A DNA stretch of 64,000 nt from Pomphorhynchus laevis (taxonomy: Eukaryota > Acanthocephala > Palaeacanthocephala > Echinorhynchida > Pomphorhynchidae): NCBI GenBank assembly GCA_012934845.2, contig WNNJ02000654.1, forward strand, positions 1 through 64,000. The letters are read 5' to 3'. A model generated the notes under the pieces. That model was not told the origin of the DNA and ran no database searches. It saw nothing but the letters and a program-made list of their open reading frames with translations. A program made the translations under genes and the position numbers. Each line of letters starts with the position of its first letter. Within the stretch, counting starts at the first letter, position 1. Positions 59,537 through 64,000 of the stretch are shown piece after piece.

Positions 59537-60290
59537 TGCTGTTTACAATAAAACTAATATGACTTGATGGACGGGTATTTTGCAATTTTTTGCCATGTTA
59601 TTTCGTCCTTGATATTTAATGCCGCCATCCATCTGTAGATCAAAAATATCATAATTGTTTTCCCCAAACACAAAACTGTTTTTTAAGAATTATAGAAATC
59701 ACAAAAAAATAGGTATATAAAAATAGTTGATATACCTATTTTTAAAAATAGGCATATCAACTTTAAATAGATAAATATTATTAAAGAAATATAATATATA
59801 ATATTATTATAATAATCATTATAATATATAATATATATTATAATATATAATTCTAAAATTTTAAGAAATGCATAAAAATTTTAATTCAAATTAAACACTA
59901 ATTTGATAAAAATTAAATTAATGTTTGCTTATCTTGCTTCACAATTCTTATTTTTAATGTTATTTAAAGTAAAAACGCGTGATATCGTGTTAGACAAATG
60001 TGCAAACATTTATATAAATTCAAACAAACGTTTGACTTTTAAAACTGTTAAGAATTGTTTTCATACACTTAAGTTACATTAAATTTAATGTAACTTAATT
60101 ATGACGAGCGTCAAGTCTACTGAAGCGGTAGAGATAGGTGTGCTCGATAAATTCAAATCCGTATCTTAAAGAAAAAACATTTTGTCAAATAAATAATTAA
60201 ATAATTGCATTTAAATAATAAATAATTGCATTTGCATTGCAAGACTGATCATATTACGCTGTTAGATGCATTTAACTAATATTTATGTCA
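59537..60290 (+). repeat. 0.7-kb dispersed repeat, copy 2
   Basis: Same orientation and nearly identical to 37645-38335; small deletions near 60055 and 60085 and an expanded AATAATTGCATTT stretch near 60195. Confidence 0.85.
60102..60174 (+). repeat. tRNA-like block (SINE-like head), copy 2
   Basis: Copy of 38257-38330 with a single A to G change in the A-box region (GAAGTGG to GAAGCGG). Confidence 0.35.
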
Positions 60291-60294
60291 ATTA

Positions 60295-61040
60295 CAAGCG
60301 ATTTTAAGTAAAATCGCTTGATAATGTGAGATAAATTGTAATTTTACTTCCAATTAAATAAATTCAAGCAATTTGATATAGAATACGCAGTTTTATATAA
60401 AAGATTTTTAAAGTCATTATTAATTTTAGGCTTTATACTCTTAAGTTACATTAAATTTAATTCATACATTTAATTTAATTTAATTTGAATGGACTAATAA
60501 TTTATTTTTTAATTTGAAGTTTTGGATCAGAATAAAAAACTAATTCATTTTTATATTTGGCTACCCGCACCATCACAAACAAAATGTGCAATATGTTAAT
60601 CTCATGAACAAAGTGTACGTTTTGTTTCTGACGATACTAGCAGTAGCTAGTAGCGAAATATAAAAATAAATTAGATTTTACTGTTCCTGCCTCAAAATTC
60701 CTAATAATCATATATTTTATTAAAATAAAATTAACAATTTAATTTAAATGTTTGATAACTCATTAATTTTAAGATAATTTAATGTACCAATTTGCAACTC
60801 AACTGTCCAACGTTACAATAATATCGTATGCAATCGCGTTTCGTACACATACCAAAATCGTACTATCATATTTTCGATATTAAAGATATTCAGTAAATGA
60901 ATACGTTCTTGGTATCCTTGTTATCGTTAGTTCTAGGAGATTTGCTTATTTAGTCTAAAATTTAAATAAATATAATATGATTACTACTTAAAAAACATTA
61001 CTTTACGGCGTCATTTACATTAAAACCACAAAACGAACAT
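60295..61040. other. AT-rich sequence between repeat and PIG-M
   Basis: Holds an inverted copy of the 34620 repeat (60630-60710). I could not find the next PIG-M exon here. Confidence 0.3.
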
Positions 61041-61072
61041 TGCATTAATTTACAAATGAAGCTGGAACTAAC

Positions 61073-61428
61073 ATGTGAAAATACCAAACGGTAGGAAAAC
61101 TGAATCCAACCAGAATGCCTAACGATATTTGCGATATACGAATCGCCGACTGAGTGATATTATTAAACGATATAGGAATTTCGAGGATGTTAAGACAATA
61201 TGCCAATACGTATATTACAGGATAAAGCTTTAAGTGAATTGCAATGCCGAGGAACACTCCAGACCAGGTATAGGTATGATTTTCAATAAGCAAGATGCCG
61301 ATAATCACACAAAGAGCAACAATACAGTCGGTATTACCTCGACTTGCGATCACAGCTGAGTACAGATTAACGCATATAGAGAAGGCTGCATTGTCATGAT
61401 AATTTGATTGCTTCCAAGCCAACATCAA
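61073..61428 (-). CDS. PIGM: PIG-M-like GPI mannosyltransferase I, internal exon
   Basis: Encodes SAVIASRGNTDCIVALCVII, then GVFLGIAIHLK-LYPVIYVL, the SSRGNAD(S)IV and (A)VH(M/L)KIYPV signature of PIG-M, the ER membrane enzyme that adds the first mannose to the GPI anchor precursor. Alternating hydrophobic stretches fit its membrane helices. The exon probably ends at a GTTAGT donor (61072-61071) within the His-Met step of WYFHM(YG), phase 2; the last residues of the longer open frame (VPASFVN) would then be intron. The 5' edge is unclear, and I found no other exon, so it may be one exon of a spread-out gene or a relic. Confidence 0.65.
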
Positions 61429-62055
61429 TGTTAAAATACCAGGAATTATACGAATGGAATTATTTTATGAGAATAAATTAAAAACGTAAAAGCACTATAA
61501 ATATTAAAGGATGTGGTTAGAAAGATTGTCATTCTATGATGTTGATATATTGCTATCATTTATCTACCAAGGAACTTTCAAACTTTATTATTTATCGTGT
61601 ATAGTGTATTTTATCAGACAGGATTTAGTATTCCAGGGATTCTTTAAGATTGAAGGATTATGTAACCATTGAAATTTGGAACAATATCAAAAACTATATT
61701 TACTCTTCAATTTCTCCTTTCTCCCTTGGTATTATTTAAAAAGTTGAAGCATACATCGATATGCATCTAAATATACCGATGTATTTTAAGAGAAAAGTGG
61801 GAGAATTACGTGGGAACTTGTTTATATATCAATGTGGCAGCCACGAAATAAAAAATATATAATATCTCTTAAAATATAACAAGATGGCAGATAAATAGAG
61901 AGAATGCGACGGCATTAGCCAGTGCTCTTTGCTAATGATCATTTAGGTGAAGCATGTAATTCTTAGATTGTTAGAGCATGTCTAGCTCAAGATACGTGCT
62001 GACATACTCGTGCCGTATGCCTGTCTTACTCTGCATCGAGTTATGGGAGGTACCT

Positions 62056-62106
62056 GGCACTAATGAGTCAAATAAATGACGAAACTGTACTAGTTATCGT
62101 TTTGCC
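62056..62106 (+). ncRNA. Hammerhead ribozyme, 303-bp unit 1 (core mutated)
   Basis: Stem I GGCA/TGCC, core CTAATGA (A for the invariant G5), stem II GTCA/TGAC, GAAAC, stem III ACTGTA/TATCGT partly paired. One extra U lies between the cleavage nucleotide and stem I. Probably inactive. Confidence 0.6.
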
Positions 62107-62359
62107 GATTCTTCGTAACTGTCACATTTATATATAAACAAGTTCCCATGGAATTCTCTCACTTTTCTCTTAACATATAATAATAAGATGGCAGATAAAT
62201 AGAGAGAATGCGATGGCATTAGCCAGTGCTCTTTGCTAATGATCCTTTAGATGAAGCATGTAATACTTAGATTGCTAGAGCATGTCTAGCTCAGGGTATG
62301 TGTTGACATCCTCGTGCCGTCTGCCTGTCTTCCTCTGCATCGAGTAGTGGGAGGTACCT

Positions 62360-62410
62360 GGCACTAATGAGTCAAATAAATGACGAAACGATACTAGTTA
62401 TCGTTTTGTC
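62360..62410 (+). ncRNA. Hammerhead ribozyme, 303-bp unit 2 (core mutated)
   Basis: Stem I GGCA/TGTC, core CTAATGA, stem II GTCA/TGAC, stem III ACGATA/TATCGT fully paired around CTAGT. Same G5 to A change as unit 1. Confidence 0.6.
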
Positions 62411-62662
62411 GATTCTTTCGTGGCTGCCACATTGATATAAACAACAAGTTTCTACGGAATTCTCTCATTTTTCTCTTAAAATATAATCAGATGGCAGATA
62501 AATAGAGAGAATGCGCTGGTATTAGCCAATGCTCCTAGCTAATGATAGTTTTGGTGAAACATGTATTACTTAGATTGCTAGAGCATGTCTAGCTCAGGGT
62601 ATGTGTTGACATCCTCGTGCCGTCTGCCTGTCCTCATCTGCATCCAGTAATGGGATGTGCAT

Positions 62663-62713
62663 GGCACTGATGAGTCAAAACAATGACGAAACGGTACTAG
62701 TTATCGTTTTGTC
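62663..62713 (+). ncRNA. Hammerhead ribozyme, 303-bp unit 3 (core intact)
   Basis: Stem I GGCA/TGTC, core CTGATGA, stem II GTCA/TGAC with loop AAACAA, GAA, stem III ACGGTA/TATCGT (one G-U pair) with loop CTAGT, then UU before stem I. The core is canonical; the weak GUU-type site and the extra U may reduce activity. Confidence 0.75.
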
Positions 62714-62759
62714 TATTCTTCGTAATTGTCACATTGATATATACCGATGTATGTTTAGA

Positions 62760-63180
62760 TAAACTATGTTTGGACTCGAAAGGCAACTGTTTTGCTTAAT
62801 TAGAAATTATCGCATTTTAGCCAATTTTAGATTATCATTACAAAATTAAAGATAAAATAATTATTTAATTAAACAATGATAAAGCTAATTTTAAAATATT
62901 GTTTTGTATTCATTTAGTCAAAGAGTTTACAAAAGAGTTTACAAAAGAGTTTTTAAAAAGTGTTTTCAAAATAGTTTTTAAAAAGTGTTTACAATTGAGT
63001 TGAATTTATTGTTTAAGGTTTAACATCTGAAAGTATAAAATTTGACACAAGTTTATATGTTAGTTAGTGTGTTAGAAAGTTAACATATAATATACACAAT
63101 AAGTAATGGGTCAAAGGAAGTATTGATTTATAATATTTTAAAAAAATATATTCGCAGCATTAATAGCTTTCAGACCTTAG
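62760..63180. other. Spacer upstream of TRAPPC5
   Basis: Contains a short run of AAAGAGTTTACAAAAGAGTTT-like direct repeats (62920-63000). No promoter element can be named with confidence. Confidence 0.3.
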
Positions 63181-63184
63181 TGAG

Positions 63185-63684
63185 ATGCGTAAACATCGTC
63201 CACTAGAGGAATCAATATCGAAGTCTAGAAACGAGGCATCAACTTCGTTATTCTCCATATTGTTGGGTTCAATAACAAAATTCTACACTAATGATGTTGA
63301 CAAGATCAAATGTATTGGAAAGCGTATTGGGCAGTCTATTACGACATAATTTACCTCAGAGAACGATCAGACAAACGAATTCAGAAACTAACCGACATCC
63401 TGGTATTCATTCAACGTGTCCTATGGAAATCATTGTTCGGATATGAAATGGATGCCGTTGAAAAGGATACAAAAGATTCATCAAAATATTACCTTATTGA
63501 ATCTCAATCACCAGCAACCTGGTGTATTCCTGGTGAACACGCTCTTAACTTCAATGCTGGCATTATTGAAGGAACATTGAATGTAGCATTGCACAATATG
63601 GATATTACCTGTGCAGCTTACAAACACAAAGGCACAACTTATGTAATAAGTTCAAGAGATATTGATGGCACTACAAATATTTAA
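63185..63684 (+). CDS. TRAPPC5: TRAPPC5-like (TRAPP complex subunit 5) with one frame break
   Basis: Frame 1, from ATG 63185, reads PLEESISKSRNEASTSLFSI ... IGKRIGQSI and stops at 63347. The frame one base over continues YDIIYLRERSDKRIQKL, LWKSLFGYEMDAVEKD, KYYLIESQSP, NFNAGIIEGTLN and YKHKGTTYVISS to a stop at 63682-63684. Together ~165 residues match TRAPPC5/Trs31 (family ~190) over most of its length: a Bet3-fold core subunit of the vesicle-tethering TRAPP complex at ER and Golgi membranes. The break lies at ~63336-63342 in GTCTATTACGAC, as if one T were missing. No intron is visible. Either a sequencing error, or a recent pseudogene; some conserved residues (LFGKEADKLE is LFGYEMDAVE) also differ. 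Confidence 0.8.
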
Positions 63685-63689
63685 ATATC

Positions 63690-64000
63690 ACTGTTTTCAA
63701 AACTAAAATTACTTAGTTACTTTTGGAGTTTCATTATGTTCAAACTAAGATGTTTATATCCAAAATATTTTCTTCAAAGTAATAGTCAATAGCCTGGATA
63801 ATAAATTAAAATGAAATAGGCAGACTCAGTATATACATGCGATAGAAGCCTATGAAGCTGAAAAGATTAATCTAAATGATAGTTTCGTCGTTAATATGAC
63901 TCATAAGTAAGCAATACTTACCGATGCTAGCTGAATATGTATAATCCTAAATTATTATCAATCAGATCAGATAACTGAGACTACGTATTTAATACTATAT
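63690..64000. other. TRAPPC5 3' flank and AT-rich repeat end
   Basis: The last 45 bp (ATCAGATCAGATAACTGAGA then CTACGTATTT) repeat the element end seen at ~990, 8299 and 22640; the element continues past the window. Confidence 0.5.

Larger units (their letters stand above)
61776..62755 (+). mobile_element. 303-bp hammerhead repeat array (three units) with inverted partial unit
   Basis: Units start (GATGGCAGATAAATAGAGAG) at 61883, 62187 and 62490, spacing 304 and 303. Upstream, 61782-61850 is the reverse complement of the unit end (GTGGCAGCCACG, TTAAGAGAAAA), so the array opens with an inverted partial unit on the ribozyme-sense side. Units are ~85-90% alike by eye, so older than the 351-bp array. 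No ORF. Sits between PIG-M and TRAPPC5. Confidence 0.8.

Overview
The window is AT-rich animal nuclear DNA (standard genetic code, spliced genes). It comes from an invertebrate whose group I cannot fix: the tiny introns (46-50 bp), the LINE families and the many hammerhead-bearing repeats would suit a flatworm, rotifer or arthropod. Three host genes are recognisable. A FERM-domain gene on the minus strand runs from 33158 down to at least 15808; I traced ten well supported coding exons plus one optional 12-codon exon by splice sites and reading phase, and they give an almost complete FERM domain (F1, F2, F3). A PIG-M (GPI mannosyltransferase I) exon lies at 61073-61428 on the minus strand. A TRAPPC5-like reading frame with one frame break lies at 63185-63684 on the plus strand.

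Layout. 1-15310: a 7.3-kb direct tandem duplication (491-7800 and 7801 onward, almost identical) holding AT-rich inverted-repeat DNA, LINE fragments and several candidate minus-strand exons. Each copy ends in a TA microsatellite followed by a tandem array of 351-bp units. 15310-33200: the FERM gene, with large introns full of foldback repeats, LINE scraps and a decayed reverse-transcriptase element. 33200-42190: mostly AT-rich repeats, including two arrays of a third repeat family and a 0.7-kb dispersed repeat with a tRNA-like head. 42190-54330: a LINE graveyard with at least four copies of one family (LINE-A), one of them split by a 3.2-kb CR1/L2-like LINE (LINE-B) in the opposite direction. 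54330-61000: more LINE ends, a 0.4-kb palindrome and a second copy of the 0.7-kb repeat. 61000-64000: PIG-M, a three-unit 303-bp tandem array and TRAPPC5.

The most interesting content is a set of hammerhead ribozymes. Each complete 351-bp unit carries, on the minus strand, a full canonical type I hammerhead (core CUGAUGA, GAAA and a GUC cleavage triplet, with all three stems paired). The unrelated 303-bp units at 61.8-62.7 kb carry another type I hammerhead on the plus strand. Both arrays begin, on the ribozyme-sense side, with an inverted partial unit, an arrangement known from Penelope-like elements and the small non-autonomous retrozymes they are thought to mobilise. Other repeats in the window (26.99, 29.68, 34.9-35.2, 39.2-39.9 and 59.2-59.4 kb) carry more divergent or permuted hammerhead-like cores, some with compensatory stem changes. 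The 351-bp array sits on the same strand as the FERM gene, between its last firm exon and candidate downstream exons, so it may be transcribed inside an intron.
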